From: Argentina anserina
Taxonomy: Eukaryota > Streptophyta > Magnoliopsida > Rosales > Rosaceae
Length of the DNA stretch: 64,000 bases
Reading direction: 5' to 3'
Assembly: GCF_933775445.1 (NCBI RefSeq)
Contig: NC_065877.1
Location: 9,300,001 to 9,364,000 of the forward strand
Positions within the stretch are counted from its first letter, which is position 1. The number at the start of each line of letters is the position of its first letter. Of the stretch, positions 1 through 13,042 are shown piece by piece. Under the pieces are notes generated by a model. The model was not told the DNA's origin and did not search any database. It was given only the letters and a program-made list of their open reading frames with translations. Made by a program: the position numbers and the translations under genes.

Positions 1-751
1 ACAATGATTAATTCCCTCTTACATCACACGAATTTCGAACACTAACGGTCACACGTAGCCAGTACTCAACTGACACCTCTCATTCTCTCAACATATGCAA
101 GTACTCTTGATTGCTGAGATTAAGCTTCTTTTATATAGAACTAGGTTTATTTGGCTGAGATACAGAAATTCACTTGACCTTCGATTCTATGGTAAGGCTT
201 GTGGCGCCCATGCATATTTAGATTAATAAACGGTATAAACTAGTTGTTGGAATCAATATAGTGAAATATATTTGTTCTTAAAATTCAAGATATTTTTGTT
301 GAGATAATGTATTACTTGTCCGATTATTGATTGATATTAACATAGCTATGAATATTTATATTTATATTTGTAACCCTGAACAATATAGGTTCCGGCCTGC
401 TACCGTTGTGGAATGAATTACCCAATTACAAAGTAATCTCTTATAACATATAAGGTTAACATAACAAGGAACCAGTTCACTAAAAAGAGACTTCTGTTAA
501 TTTACTCTATTATCTCAAAATAAGCTAACAAATGATTTAGTATTTTAAAATACTTACGTGGTTAACATTGTTCACCAACTCTATTTGTCTAAAGAAAAAA
601 CAGAAGATGCATTTCTCGGCCTTTATGTGACACTGAGTCGAGCAACATGCAGATGATCATTAATACTCTTTAGTCTTTACCAAACAAATTAAGAAGAAAG
701 ACATATTTGTTTCAATGGAAATATGCAATGAACAAATGAATCTGGGTAAAA
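1..751. other. AT-rich flank without a recognised gene
   Basis: No open frame here resembles a known protein. The short frames at 660-895 on the minus strand overlap the promoter of the next gene and look spurious. Confidence 0.5.
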
Positions 752-878
752 TGGGCCTGTTGGGCTCACAACACTGGACTTCAAGTGGGCTTGTGTATGC
801 ATTAAAACGGCGTCGTAGAGTCCTGGTTGCGTAAAAGTGCACACATAAATCCCTAAAGTTGGAATCAATCTAGGGTTT
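752..878 (+). promoter_or_regulatory. Site II / telo-box promoter of the BUD20-like gene
   Basis: Three TGGGCC/TGGGCT elements lie at 752-757, 761-766 and 786-791, followed by a TAGGGTTTT telo-box at 871-879, 40 bases before the start codon. In plants, site II elements (TCP-factor targets) combined with a telo-box are typical of ribosomal-protein and ribosome-biogenesis genes. That fits the product called immediately downstream. The motifs are seen directly; their function is inferred from known promoter architecture. Confidence 0.7.
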
Positions 879-918
879 TCCAGCCGAAAACCCAAACTCG
901 TCTCTGCGTCGCCACAAA

Positions 919-1363
919 ATGGGAGGCAAGTGCCCGCACAGGAGCGTGAAGAAGAGGAGATACTCCCACAAGACTCACCGCCGCAGCAAGTTCCTGGTCA
1001 AAGGCGACGACTTGGTTTACGATGGTCTCAAGAAAGCCGAGGATCAGATGACCACGCCGGTCTTGCCTGTCGATGAAGACCTACCTGGAATGGGCCAATA
1101 CTACTGCCTTCACTGCGAGTATGTGCTTTCGTAGCATCTTGGGTGTTGTTTCTTTTGCTCAAAATTTATGTGCTTCCTATTGATGTGTGAACATTTGCAG
1201 CCGGTACTTTGCGAATGTGACTGTGAGGGATGAGCATTTCAAGACCAAGAGGCACAGGAAGAGGGTGAAGCAACTGCTGGAGGCACCGCATACACAGCTC
1301 GATGCGGATTTAGCTGCCGGGATGGGTATGCCTGATAATGGTCCTAAGCTTATGTCAATCTGA
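919..1363 (+). CDS. BUD20/ZNF593-type C2H2 zinc-finger protein, 60S ribosome biogenesis factor
   Basis: Two exons, 919-1118 and 1201-1363, are separated by an 82-base GT-AG intron and give a 120-residue protein, close to the usual family length. The N-terminus (MGGKCPHRSVKKRRYSHKTH) is very basic. The finger is formed across the splice junction as C-x2-C-x12-H-x5-H, beginning YYCLHC and ending in HFKTKRHRKR, the spacing of the ZNF593/Bud20 and matrin/U1-like class. The C-terminus reads QLLEAPHTQLDADLAAGMGM and ends in PKLMSI. In yeast Bud20 is a shuttling pre-60S export factor; nuclear or nucleolar action is expected here. Reading without splicing would stop at 1134 and lose both histidines. 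The site II/telo-box promoter supports a ribosome-biogenesis role. Confidence 0.93.
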
Positions 1364-4300
1364 GGTTTATGTTTTTTTTTTGTGTGTCTGGATTTAGTCG
1401 TTGTAGCTAATTTTACATGATGCTGTTGTAAGAATGATCGTTCTGTTTATCTATTTATATAGCGAGCTTGTTTATGATCTCATTGCTGGTTGCCTTTATT
1501 ATTGTTAGTAATTGATGCAATGCGATTTTGTTTCCTGCTTAGGATAACAGTTTTGTAAATCGACCATCAGAATGCCGAACTAGGACCGGTTAATCATGCC
1601 TGTAAAGAGAGTATTGAAGTACCCAATTTAGGTTGAAAGTTGTGTCTACGTAGAGAGGTGATGATATGGATATCGTTCTGTATATGTTTGCGAATAGGAT
1701 GTATAAACCTGTATTTTTTAACCGAATGATAGAAGCAGTCCCCAACAATTGCCTATGTAATTAGGAAGACAATAGGTCAATACTGTTAGCCAGTTAGCTT
1801 AGATTTTGAACAGGTTAAAGTATGAAGATCCCTTATTTCCTCAATGCGTGCATATACCAATTCTCCTAATTGGTCACTTCAGCTACAATCTGAATTTTTG
1901 AACCTCGATCCTAGTACAGCTTTGTGCTCCCCTGTTGATATCTCTTGACCCTTCTGCGGAAGGGGAACACACTGTCTGCGCATTCTCCAGCCTAAGAAAG
2001 ATTGAATAATAGTGTCTAAGTTTGGAAACAGATCTTCCTGAGATTTCATTCTGCCTTCTGTATCCTTCCGTATCTATTGGAGTCATCTAGTTTTCTATTG
2101 GAGTTGTTTTGTAGTGTAACATAGTATCATACCTGGATATTGGAGCACCAAAACACCCCCTAACCCCGAATCAAGTGCAGATGCATGAAAATTTGTCTAT
2201 AAATAAGATAAACTTTAAATTATTAGAATAAGATTCCAGGAGAAGAGTTAAGCAATAGCAAGAAAGCCTTCTACTCAAAATTTAGGTAAAGCTATACTGA
2301 TTTTCAGGCTGAAGCGTTAGGTCTATGAGCTGGTTTCATTGCTGCTACTTTACACGATTTGACATAAGTTCCGGTTGTGGGTGATTCTAAATTACTTAAT
2401 AACTCCTTGGCAAATTCACTGAGTGGTTCAACCAAGGAGTTCACGTCCATCTTCACCCATGTTTGGCCTGAAGTAAATTTCCTTACTGATGTAATTAAGT
2501 TATTGACCATTCTACTCCGATTGATGGCTGGCAAAATCAACTCTGTGAGTGAATAGCCTTCAATTTTAGCTTTCATGGTCTAGGCTTGTTATGGGTTTTT
2601 CTGTCTTTTTCTTGATCGAAAAGGTCTTATTTTGTGGAAGAGTAATGTCATAAGACTTGGGTTTGCTCAATAGTTAGGAATCACATTGTCGAAAGTAAAA
2701 GTTTGATGAACAATAGTCAACTTAATGATCAATATCCGATGAGTGGCTATAGTCCTCAAAACTTTAGTTTCCAGAACAGCAGAACTCTTACCTGCTTCAA
2801 TGTCTTTGTCTGACCTGCTTCAACAACAAATGATTACTCTGAGGGGTTTCGAATCGAGTGTTCTTCAGCTGTAGTTCTGTAAATGATGACTTGAAGACCG
2901 ATAAAGTGAAGAATCTATTAAAGTAGTTTGACATTTTATTTTTGGAAATATGGTTCTAATTATTTAGTCCCAGTATTTCTTGACTTACGTACGACACATT
3001 TATACAACAAGCATGTCATGTATAGGCACCCTTTACTTTAGAGCAATTCTTTTTCCCTAATAAGGTTACCCCAAAAGCTTCTTAGGTCCAGAAGTTAATC
3101 CCTCATTGTCTGTAAAATGCTCCAACTATGCATTGTGTAATAAGTCTTCCGGTTTCTAATGCTAAAATTATACACGGATGAGTATAACTTTTGCCCAGGA
3201 AAGAGTACTATGCTAAACTGGGAACAACTTCGGACATGTCGAGAAGGGTTCAGGGGAAGAATTCAAATGCTCTGTCCAATGTCTATAGTGTTTAGTGGCA
3301 TAGTGGAACCCTTTTGTGTGTGTTTGTGACAGTACTTCAGTGTCGTTAGTCTGAAAACTCTGAACCCTGGCTTCCACTTTCTTAACAAACATTGCTGTAT
3401 TGCACCCTGAAGAGTAATGATCATATATGTTTCTGGCAATCCTTCACTGTCTCTTCTATTTGTTCTTTCACTTGTGCCAGTTCTATTGAAGACAATGAAC
3501 TTGAATTTGAGATCAGTAAAAGACCAAAACCACTACTGTTTCATCCCCACCTTGCCCCTAATACAGCCAATGCAAACAAAATGATTTCGAGTAAATAATT
3601 AAAGCAAGGAGAGCTTTATCGTTCTTCTATCTTTTTCTTGGACCCCAGAACAAAGATGAAGGAGCTCCACCACCATCAAAACACCATCGCAGGCCTCTCA
3701 CATCTTTGTATACCTGGGGACAAAGTGATTGGGTATACCCTACTCCCTCACATATCTGATATCACCCACCCTAACTAAATCAAACACCTAAATCTCCATG
3801 TCATTATCTTCAAGTCTAATTCTCACAGCCCTTTGTCCACTACCATGCATGCCTATGGTAGCATTAACTTTCCCTCCACCTCTTTGCTCTCAATTGCCAA
3901 AAGGGTCATTTTCTTGTGTTCATCTTTATGCATTTTCCCTCCCCCTTTGCTTTAAACTCATGCACATGACCAACCACCATATTATGAACTCACCCAATAA
4001 TGCGTGTTCCCCACAGCCTCAAAATCACATATAATATCGAGTTTCCCTATTCAGATCAGGACTGCACCATCGAGTCTGTTTCACAGTGAGGTTTGAAAGT
4101 AAGATGGATATGCAATCAAAAGCCTAACATGTCTTTCACAAGTCTACATCGAATGCCATGATACCCCATTTGCCATGCGATCAGTTTCTCTGAGAGTGAT
4201 GGAATTCTAACACCCTTTCATCCAAACATACTCGATTGCAAGGCTGCTATACTTGTTTGACTTGTGAAGCCCTTATTATTGGATTCCCCGGCACGATTGG

Positions 4301-4696
4301 ATTTGTCTGCCAATTAAAGTCTGCACACATGTGGGTTTGCCTACCTATAATCTCTATTCTCTAACTTGTTTTGTACTGATGAAAGTTACATTGGCATCAA
4401 AATTGTATGGTAAAAGAAAGAAGAAAGTCATTCACTTGTTAGTAGTGTTACAGATTGATATCATATCTTCAAAGCATAGATGAAATGTTGGGTATCTATT
4501 TCAATCTCAACTGGTATTTGTCATTATCAATTTCTTCATGGGTTCATAAAGTAGACATATATATGAAAACTAGGGGGGAAGAGAGATAATACACATACTA
4601 CACCAAAATAACAAAATACAAAAGACCCAAAAAAATTAGAAAAGGGGTATATGGGGATATACTCCTCTTTAATGGTATATGGCTTCAACTTAGTCC
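1364..4696. other. Intergenic region, no recognised gene
   Basis: The first part holds the 3' UTR of the zinc-finger gene and the last part, from about 4560, the 3' UTR of the ABC transporter. Between them is a 90-codon minus-strand frame at 2304-2576 (starting MKAKIEGYSLTELILPAINR) whose composition looks protein-like, but I do not recognise a family and see no clear exon partners. It may be a gene relic. Other frames here are short and AT-biased. Confidence 0.4.
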
Positions 4697-7600
4697 TTAC
4701 TTGCCTTCTCCTTCTTCGTCATCCCTTGGTTTTACGGAAGAACTTGAACCTGATGCTATTCCAATGGCTTGACTGTGTGAAAACCTTTGTAGCTGTATCA
4801 TGCGTGCGTAACACCCGTCCGGGTAGTTTTTCAATAGGTGGTTGTGTGATCCTTGCTCTGCCACTTTTCCATCATCAATGACTGCAATGACATTGGCATT
4901 TCTAATAGTTGCTAGTCTGTGTGCAACCACAAGTGTGGTTTTCCCTGAACAAGCGCGCTCTAGAGCTTCTTGAATAGATCTTTCAGACTCGGCATCAAGT
5001 GCACTAGTTGCTTCATCGAGAAGCATAATGTCTGCCTTCCTCAGTAAAGCCCTGGCAATAGCAATCCTCTGTTTCTGTCCTCCAGATAATTGTATCCCCC
5101 TCTCCCCAACAAATGTTTTGTAGCCTTCCGGCAATGCAGATACGAACTTGTGAGCATTGGCTAGATTAGCAGCTTCAATGATCTCAGCTTCAGTTGCCGA
5201 TTCATGTCCATAAGCGATATTTTCATATATAGTTGTAGCAAAGAGGCATGGCTCCTGGGGAACCACAGCAATGTGCCTTCTGAGAGACTTGAGATTGTAT
5301 TTGCGGATATCCTTTCCATCAACAATAACTCTTCCTGATGTTGGGTCATAAAACCGCTGTACTAATGAAATGACTGAGCTCTTTCCACACCCACTAGGAC
5401 CTACAAGAGCAAGAGTCTTGCCTGCACGGACACGGAGGGAGAGATCACGAAACACAGGAACATCAGGTCGAGAAGGATATGAAAAGTCTACATGCTTAAA
5501 CTCAACTTCTCCACGCAGACGATCAGGCACTGCAGTAGCATCAATATCATCAGGTTCAATTTCAGTTTTGCGGTCAAGGAGCTCAAAAACTGATTGCATA
5601 GCTCGACCACCCTTAATAAAATCAGGAGCCAAGGTTAATGTCTCTGCTGCACCATTAGCAGATACCATGAGGACCATGAAAACTCGGATAGTCTTTGAGA
5701 AATCAGAGATTCCATGCTTTACAAGCCAGGAAGCATACCAAAGACCTATAGCATACGAACCATAAAGTGCAAACTGAGCTATCCCAAATCCACTTCCAGC
5801 AATCTGACCCTTCCAAAAACACCGACGCAAGGGAATCTGCAGGTTGGAGGAAAAGAGACCAACAATCTTTTCCTCGGAGTTGAATGCAGCAACTGTCCTT
5901 ACATTGGCTATAGCCTCCCCAGCTAGTTGGGTGGACTTGGCATGTGCAGCTTCAAGGTCTCCGGAGAAACCAGTCATGAACATTTTCTGTACACAAATAG
6001 AACAAATATTAAGTACATGTCAGTACATGCACCATATGTAACTCACAAATTCCCTAACCCTGAATATTGTCAACATGGTGGAAGAATTAAGGCCAAAGAA
6101 TTAAGTACCTGCAAAACTGTGGCTGCAACAACAACAGGGAAGACAGCTACAAGGACAAGGGCAAGGCGCCATTGCAAAACAAATCCTGCAGTGCAAGCAA
6201 CTAGCATGAGTGCTGTGTTCTGTACAATAACAGAAATCCTGTCCCCAATGGCTGATCTGACATTGTTGGCATCAAGGGCCAGCCTTGCTGCAATCCTGGC
6301 ACTCTCATTTTCCTCCTGATCAAACCATGCCATTTCATTTTTCAACACTGCTGCCAGCATTTTTTCCCTCACACGTTTTGTAAGATTCTCGCCCACAATA
6401 TCCCAGAAAGAATGTTGTAACGTGTTGAATATTAGGGCAGCTGACGAAAGTCCAATCAACAAATAACAGTACTTATTAATTTGCTTGATCATGAAAGCAT
6501 GGCCTGGGTTGTAGTAGACACTGAGGACGGCACTCAGAACATAAGCAAAGAAAGCACTTAGAGAACCACAAACAACAGAGCCAATTGATCCAACTAATGC
6601 ATAGACCCATTCAGGAGAGTTCATCTTGGCAAGGCGCCAGAAGGAACTGGCTTGCTCTTTGAAGGCAAGCTTTTCTAGACGATAATTAGGGTATGTGGCA
6701 TCAAGGGAGAGACTAAAATCAGATGTAGAGAAGTCTGAGAGCCTGCGCGAGTATGGTGATCGACCATATGAAGAATTTCTAGTGATTATTGGTGAGCTAA
6801 CGGAGTTTCTTGCACTAGAAGGCCTGAAAGGAAAACCAGGATAAGCATCAAATTTTTTGCACAAAAACAAATAATCAGAACAGAGTTCAAACAATCGTGC
6901 AGAGTATATTCTCAAAAAGAATTCATGACTGGTGTGGCACCTGGCACTACTCTTTCTGGCATTGTTGAGGGAGGTTTCATGAGCTGCCTCTTGCATTCTA
7001 ATGAGTTTGGCGTAAACACCATTTTCTCCTTTAGAAAAGAGTTCATCATGGGTTCCAATTTCAGAAACACTTCCCTGCTGGAGTACAGCTACAAGGTCAG
7101 CCTTGCGAATGGTTGAGAGGCGGTGAGCAATGACAAGTGTTGTCCTGCCTATCATAAACCGGTCCAGGGCTTCTTGCACCAGTTTCTCAGACTCAGAGTC
7201 CAATGCACTTGTTGCCTCATCTAAGAGAAGGATTGCTGGGTTTTTTAGCATTGCCCTTGCTATGGCTATCCTCTGCTTCTGTCCTCCAGACAGTTGGACT
7301 CCTCTCTCCCCTACCTGCCATTTTCAACATTCTGTCACATTTCCTTGGTAACTTTTACTCTCATGTTAAACTCCTTTGCCATACATGTTTATTTTTCTAG
7401 ATTTCCAACATAACTTACAGAAGGATTATTCCAAGAGATTCGTTTTGAGTGAAATCACTAATGAATTATTATAGACATTATATATCTTGGTCACAGGAAT
7501 AGCTTATTTCTAAGTTTTTGTGATGTTATGAAAAAAAAAAATGGGACCCCTTTTTTCTCTTCTTTATCTTTCTATTGTCTTCTACTTCTGATTACTTGAT

Positions 7601-10277
7601 CTAACTCTTGCACATGCAGTGGACTGAAGCATGTTACTTTCTGCAAAAAGCATGCATAACCAAGTGCTTCTTCACATTGACTTCTATAAAGCCAACGCAA
7701 AAAAAAGTTAGGCCTTGTTTGTTGACCAAATCAACCAATGCATTTTTAATTTAGTATGATAGAAACCATAAGAAATCAAACTGAATCTGGTTCTATCCAG
7801 TCAAGATCCATGATGAATATATTACTTATAGTAGAGCAACGCCAACTATCCAAGATGTTCAAAATATGTTAGGGTTTCAGATTAACCTAGGATCAAGCTA
7901 ATTTTCTAAAAGAAAAAAATATGAAGTACTGTCTCAATTAGCTAACCTGAGTATCAAAACCATCAGGAAGTTTGACAATGAATGAATGAGCATTGGCAAC
8001 TCTGGCAGCTTCTTCAATCTCAACTTGGTCTGCGTCAGGTCTCCCCAAAAGTATATTCTCTTTAATGGTTGTAGCAAACAGAGCAGGTTCTTGGCTCACA
8101 AGCCCTATCTGTTGCCTTAGCCACTGTAATTTCAATGTCTTTATGTCATATCCATCTAGCAGTACTTGTCCTGAAATGGTTTGTTCAATAAATGAATATT
8201 TCAATTTTCAATCTTCTAACATTTATCCACAACAATGAAAATGTCTACATATGTATATATGAACTCATGAACAAGTTTCAATCTTACTAGAACAAAATTT
8301 ACCTGAGGAGGGATCATAAAATCTCTCAATGAGGGAGACCACAGTGCTCTTACCAGAGCCACTACTACCAACCAAAGCAATGGTCTTTCCGGCTGGAACA
8401 TTTAAAGAGAAATTGTTGAGAATGCGAACATCCTGCCTTGAAGGGTAGGAGAAATCCACATTCTTGAGCTCCACTAGTCCTGTAACAGACTGCAATTCCA
8501 CCCCTGCTTCACCGTTTCGGTCCATGCCCGGCTTGTGGTCAATAATCCGAAATATCTTTGCAGCTGCAACTTTAGCCTTTGCAAATGCGCCCATGCTTGG
8601 AGCAGATTGTCCCAAAGCCCTGTTTTGATCAAAAAGAAACTACAAGTAAACAACATTGATTTTGAAAGAACTATGTAAAATCCATATTAAGCAATTGTAA
8701 GATAGTACTTACAGTCCACCTATCATGACTGAAAACATGGTGGATATAGCGAGACCTCCATTGGTGAAGTGGTGCCTAACAAGATAACCCCCATACCATA
8801 GAAGAAGTGCATAACAGCAGAAAACTACAAAGTAAGTTGCTCCAAGTCCCATTCCTTTAGCAATTCCACTCCTGTAACCAAGCTTCTGGGAAATTCTCAA
8901 AGCTTTGGAGTATACTTCTAGTGCTCTTGATTCCCCCACATACGACATGACAACTCGAATTTGACCTACAGTCTGCAATGTTTGCCACGAATCAGCTAAA
9001 CTAATTTGCAAGAAACAGGAAAAAATTCGCCTTCACTCAAGCGAAAAAGTTGTGATTCTTCTCATTTTCTAACAATTGAAGCTCAGATTTCTGACCTGTT
9101 CTACAGTATGTCCTGCTTGTGAAAGAGCCTCTTGGCTCTTCCCCGAGAGTTTGGCTAATGTGGACATGTGAATAGCTCCTATCACAGCTATCAGAGGCAC
9201 CACTGCTAGAGTCACAAGAGCTAATTGCCACACAGCAGTGAAACCCACCACAAATCCAGACACAAATGTGGCCATGTAGTGGATTAAATTCCCCAACTAC
9301 AGAAAATGAACCACAAAACTAAACATGTTAGACAAAAAAAAAACACTAAAAAAATAGAATGACCAAGATAAGCAGATTGATGAGCTTATGATTCACCTTC
9401 TCGCTAATGGCGTCTTGAACAATCACAGTATCAGAGTTGATGGCAGAAACAACATCAGAGGTTCGAACCTCTGTATCGAAAAACTCAATGTCCTGGCTCA
9501 AAGCAGCTTCAAGGTACTTGATCCTCATCTTGGTCGATTGCCTTTCTCCGGTCCACATCCAACACGATATCTCTGCACCCAATTGCCAAAAAGTTCTTTC
9601 CGTTTACGCCAACACAAACCAACATCCATCAATAACAGAAGAAGCAAATATAGTAAGCACCAACAAAACTCACCTGCCCATGAAGAAGCCCATATTGCAG
9701 CTCCCACAACAAGAAAGTACAATGCATACTGCAAAATTCACCACCACTAATGAGATGAGCCGTCAACTAATATTCCTAAGTATTCGAAATATGATGTTTT
9801 TAGGATCAATACCTTCAAGACCTCTTGCATCATCTTGTCCGGGTCATTGGCATTTGCGCCGAAAGAGTTCACGAGATCAGCAAAGAACCGAAGAAAGATG
9901 GGCAGAGAACAACCATGCACGATTGCTCCAACAGACCCAATTCCCATCAGAACGTAATCCAACCCATCAGCGAATCTAAACACTTGACCGAACCCAACTG
10001 TTGGAACAGCCTCAGGCTTCTCACCGCCACCATTAGACTCCTGCTTCGTTGTTGTTGTTGTAGTAGTTGGCTCACTTGAGTTCTCCATTGCTTGACCTTG
10101 TCTTGTCTCTTTACCACTTCTTGTTGTTGTTGTTGTTGTTGGGTTGGTGTTAGATGGGTTAGATGACGAAGAAGAAGAAGTAGGAAGAGGAGGAGGGTCA
10201 GTTACAAGCTCAAGGCCTTGCATATCTGACCATCTCCACTGCTCAATGGTCTTTATCCCCTGAGAATCTTGTGACAT
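4697..10277 (-). CDS. ABCB1: ABCB1/PGP1-type full-size ABC transporter, auxin efflux
   Basis: Ten exons with GT-AG junctions give 1358 residues: 10277-9813, 9728-9674, 9572-9397, 9296-9096, 8972-8713, 8619-8303, 8170-7947, 7314-6941, 6823-6109 and 5986-4697. Phases join correctly at every junction. The order is TMD1-NBD1-linker-TMD2-NBD2. NBD1 has Walker [10 protein letters not shown] (470-478), signature LSGGQ (574-578) and Walker B ILLLDE (594-599). NBD2 has GPSGCGKSS (1125-1133), LSGGQ (1229-1233) and IMLLDE (1249-1254). The serine-rich linker ([16 protein letters not shown]) is a candidate kinase target. In Arabidopsis, plasma-membrane ABCB1 exports auxin with the immunophilin TWD1. I chose the ATG at 10277 ([10 protein letters not shown]), which gives a Thr/Ser-rich extension of about 90 residues before [12 protein letters not shown]. 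An ATG at 10088 (MENSSEP) is the alternative. No broken residues were seen. Confidence 0.96.
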
Positions 10278-10320
10278 TTGCAAAAATTCGTCAGCTTTTA
10301 TCAGCAAAACCACAGACTTC

Positions 10321-10335
10321 ACACACACACACACA

Positions 10336-10382
<47 letters not shown>
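10321..10382. repeat. (AC)9(TC)22 compound microsatellite in the ABCB1 5' leader
   Basis: An (AC)n run at 10321-10338 is followed by a (TC)n run at 10339-10382, 43 to 105 bases upstream of the ABCB1 start codon. On the transcript strand this reads (GA)n then (GT)n. GA-rich 5' leaders are common in plants and can bind GAGA-factor (BPC) proteins; that role is inferred. Confidence 0.9.
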
Positions 10383-10386
<4 letters not shown>

Positions 10387-12219
10387 TCTTATTATCTCAG
10401 TTTACCTGGTGGGCTAAACTGAGCTCATTTCTCACACTTTTCTCCACAGAATTTATTGTTTTTAAGATTAACCACTCACCCCCTTTTATCACTCATATTT
10501 TTGTTGCCTAGCTTGTGTTTTCCTCCATTGGTGCTTATGGCATATACTCCTCTCGTGCTTTGGTGGGTTTTGCTTCTCTGGATTAAAAAAAAAAAAGCTC
10601 TATAACAAACAGTGACAGTTCTCCAAGCTTGTGAAAAAAGAGGGATTTTCCACCCGACACAAAACACTGTGTGAAAGTTTAAAGAAAGACGGGTTCTTGG
10701 CCAGAGCAGATTCAAACCAGACCACCCAATACACTATATACAAAACAATTAAAACCCAATTCTCCATTTTTTTTGTTCTTCTTTCATGATTTTAATCATA
10801 ACGACAGTTGACACTTAATTCCCATCAAGGTGGGTTTGGCTTCTTCTGCAAGTTAAATTGCAAAAGCACGCTCAAAAGAAGCTGTTTTTCTTTCTTTCCT
10901 TTCTTGCGAAAGCTCATACCTGCCCTCTCTCTCCCTCCTGTAAATCCGGCGTTTTACCTGGTTACTGTACCCGAAATTTTTCTCCCAAAAAAAAAGTGAT
11001 TAATCTAAAAGCAGAGTACCCAAAACAGACCCTCATCTCCTCCATTATTGTTTATTGTAAGCAGTACTTATTTCTTTGAATGTTGACTGAAACCAAGGAG
11101 GCAAGGACGGTGAGGTAGTTTGTCAATGAAATCCCTGCTATTTTTTTCCAGCAAGTTAGCTGCTTTCATTGAAAAACTACTGTGCTAAATCAGGTCCCAT
11201 TTTCCATGTTTACATTTAATTTCTAGATAAAGAATTGAAATTTTTCTATAAAATTCAGAGTGGGATTCCAGGAAATTGTCAGGGAGTGGTGGACAAATCT
11301 GGGGATTCCTCTAACATTTTGGTTCTTTACATAACTTGACAGCGAATTATTGGACTTGTTTAGCAGCAAGTCAGATTAGTCAGCTAAGTAGTGTGATTTA
11401 TTAAGCTTGTGTTTAAGTTAAAGCCACTTGTTTCAGGCTTTGGGAAAATTACAGAGTAAAAGAGAGGGATTGGCTTTCATCAGGTTTTGGAATTTAATAA
11501 ATGAAACTGGATTGTGACTTGTGAGTCAGCTCCTTTTTCAGCTAAAATACAATAAGGACTACAAGTATCTGACACCCTGAAAATACCCTGGAGTTGCAAT
11601 TTTTATAGCATCATCATTCAGTTTTGTACTGGGATTGTGACAACATATAACAAAAACTTACCCAGGTGTGAAAATTTTGACTTAGAGATGAGAAAATGTG
11701 GGTTCTTTAAAATCAGAGTAAAAGTTAAAGATATATGTAATCTTGTTGGTTTGCATTTGTGGGTTTAAAGTCACACTTGTATTTTAACTTTTTTGTGTCA
11801 AGTGTCAACTCAAGGGTTCTTGAAATCCTATGAATCGGGTTTTCTAATTCTCTAGACGGAAGTAATTAGATTGCTCTTAGTTCCGAAACTCGTATATGTG
11901 CTTTGTTTCCACCTATATAGAATTGCATTTTGATCATAGAAAAAAAGGATGAAAAATGATTTTAAGGAATAGAAAAGGGAATGGTTTTGGGGGTGATATC
12001 TTTCTCTGTTTTCACGCTTCTAACCGTGCACTATCCCAACTCGTCTCATTTGCCCCCATCCACGGGCGTCTGCCTAATCTTGCTGCTCCAAGCAACACCA
12101 TTCATGATCAAGTGCCATTGTTGCTGCTTTAATTTTCAAACACGCCATTCTGATATTTTTTTACTAAATGAGAAGTAGAATGGACATAAGGGTGGGTCGG
12201 GCTAAGAGTTCCAAAAAAC
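10383..12219. other. ABCB1 upstream region and AT-rich spacer
   Basis: This stretch upstream of the minus-strand ABCB1 gene is presumed to contain its promoter and early 5' leader. Pyrimidine-rich tracts occur around 10860-10990. No coding frame is convincing and no TATA box could be tied to a start site. Confidence 0.45.
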
Positions 12220-13034
12220 TAGGGGTGGCAATGGTATAGAAAACCATTCCAACCAATTCGTATACCAACTGTACCAAATATGTTGGTATACTAAATACTT
12301 GGTACATGGTATATGGTACAGTATACCATACCAATATTAAAAATACGGTAAGTAGGTGGTATAGATTTTCCATATACCATGGTATATCGTACATACCAAC
12401 TTATATTATATTAAATTATTTAATTAAAATATATATATATATATATATATCTTTAAATTTCAATTGTAGATTTATTGAAAAATAAATACAAACCATATAT
12501 ATCTACTAACCTTAATCTAATCTCTCTGAGTTTCTTTCTCAAGTACACTATTTTTCTCGTCTTCAATTTTTTTATTTAATTATGAATGAATCGATTCAAT
12601 CGAATTCCCAGGTACAAATGCTTAGACCTATCAGTAGCACCATCACTGCTTACAACATGTCAACATATATCGCATTTAAACCTATAATTTATTTTTTCAA
12701 TTGTTTTGAGAATTCATAAGTACTTTAACAGTTTGACTATTTGGACTTTGACTTTCTATTTATGACTTTGTATTTAGTAATTTGGTTGAAGTTATATAAG
12801 ACTTTGGAATTCTATTGTTATTTCACTTATTTATTATTATTTATTTGGGTTGGGCCTTAAATATGTTGGTACAAGCCCATTACCAACCGTACCAACCGAG
12901 TACCAACCATACCACTTAATTGGTATACCAATGTTATTGGTTGGTATAAATTGTGGATTTTTCATACCAAATATATATTGGTTGGTATATGGTATTGGAA
13001 AATTAAGACTGGTATACCAACCAATCCAGCCCTA
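12220..13034. mobile_element. hAT-superfamily non-autonomous element, 815 bp
   Basis: The element starts TAGGGGTGGCAATGG and ends CCAATCCAGCCCTA, an imperfect terminal inverted repeat. A perfect 8-bp target duplication CAAAAAAC lies at 12212-12219 and 13035-13042. Both ends carry many subterminal GGTATACC/TTGGTATA-like motifs in both orientations, a normal feature of hAT transposase-binding regions. There is no transposase. The interior includes an (AT)n run near 12428-12451. The TIR resembles that of the transposase-bearing hAT at 52404-56261, so that element or a relative could have mobilised it (inference). Confidence 0.85.
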
Positions 13035-13042
13035 CAAAAAAC

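Noticed and set aside
3798..4034. 78-codon plus-strand frame with a hydrophobic start
   Set aside because: No homologue recognised, no promoter or splice context, and composition matches the pyrimidine-rich local DNA.
5370..6319. Plus-strand frames opposite ABCB1
   Set aside because: Antisense shadows of the conserved ABCB1 exons.
10278..10334. Upstream in-frame ATG at 10334 for ABCB1
   Set aside because: It lies immediately beside the microsatellite and would add a Cys/Val-rich stretch (MCVCVKSVVLL) unlike any ABCB N-terminus I know; the ATG at 10277 gives the expected MSQDS start.
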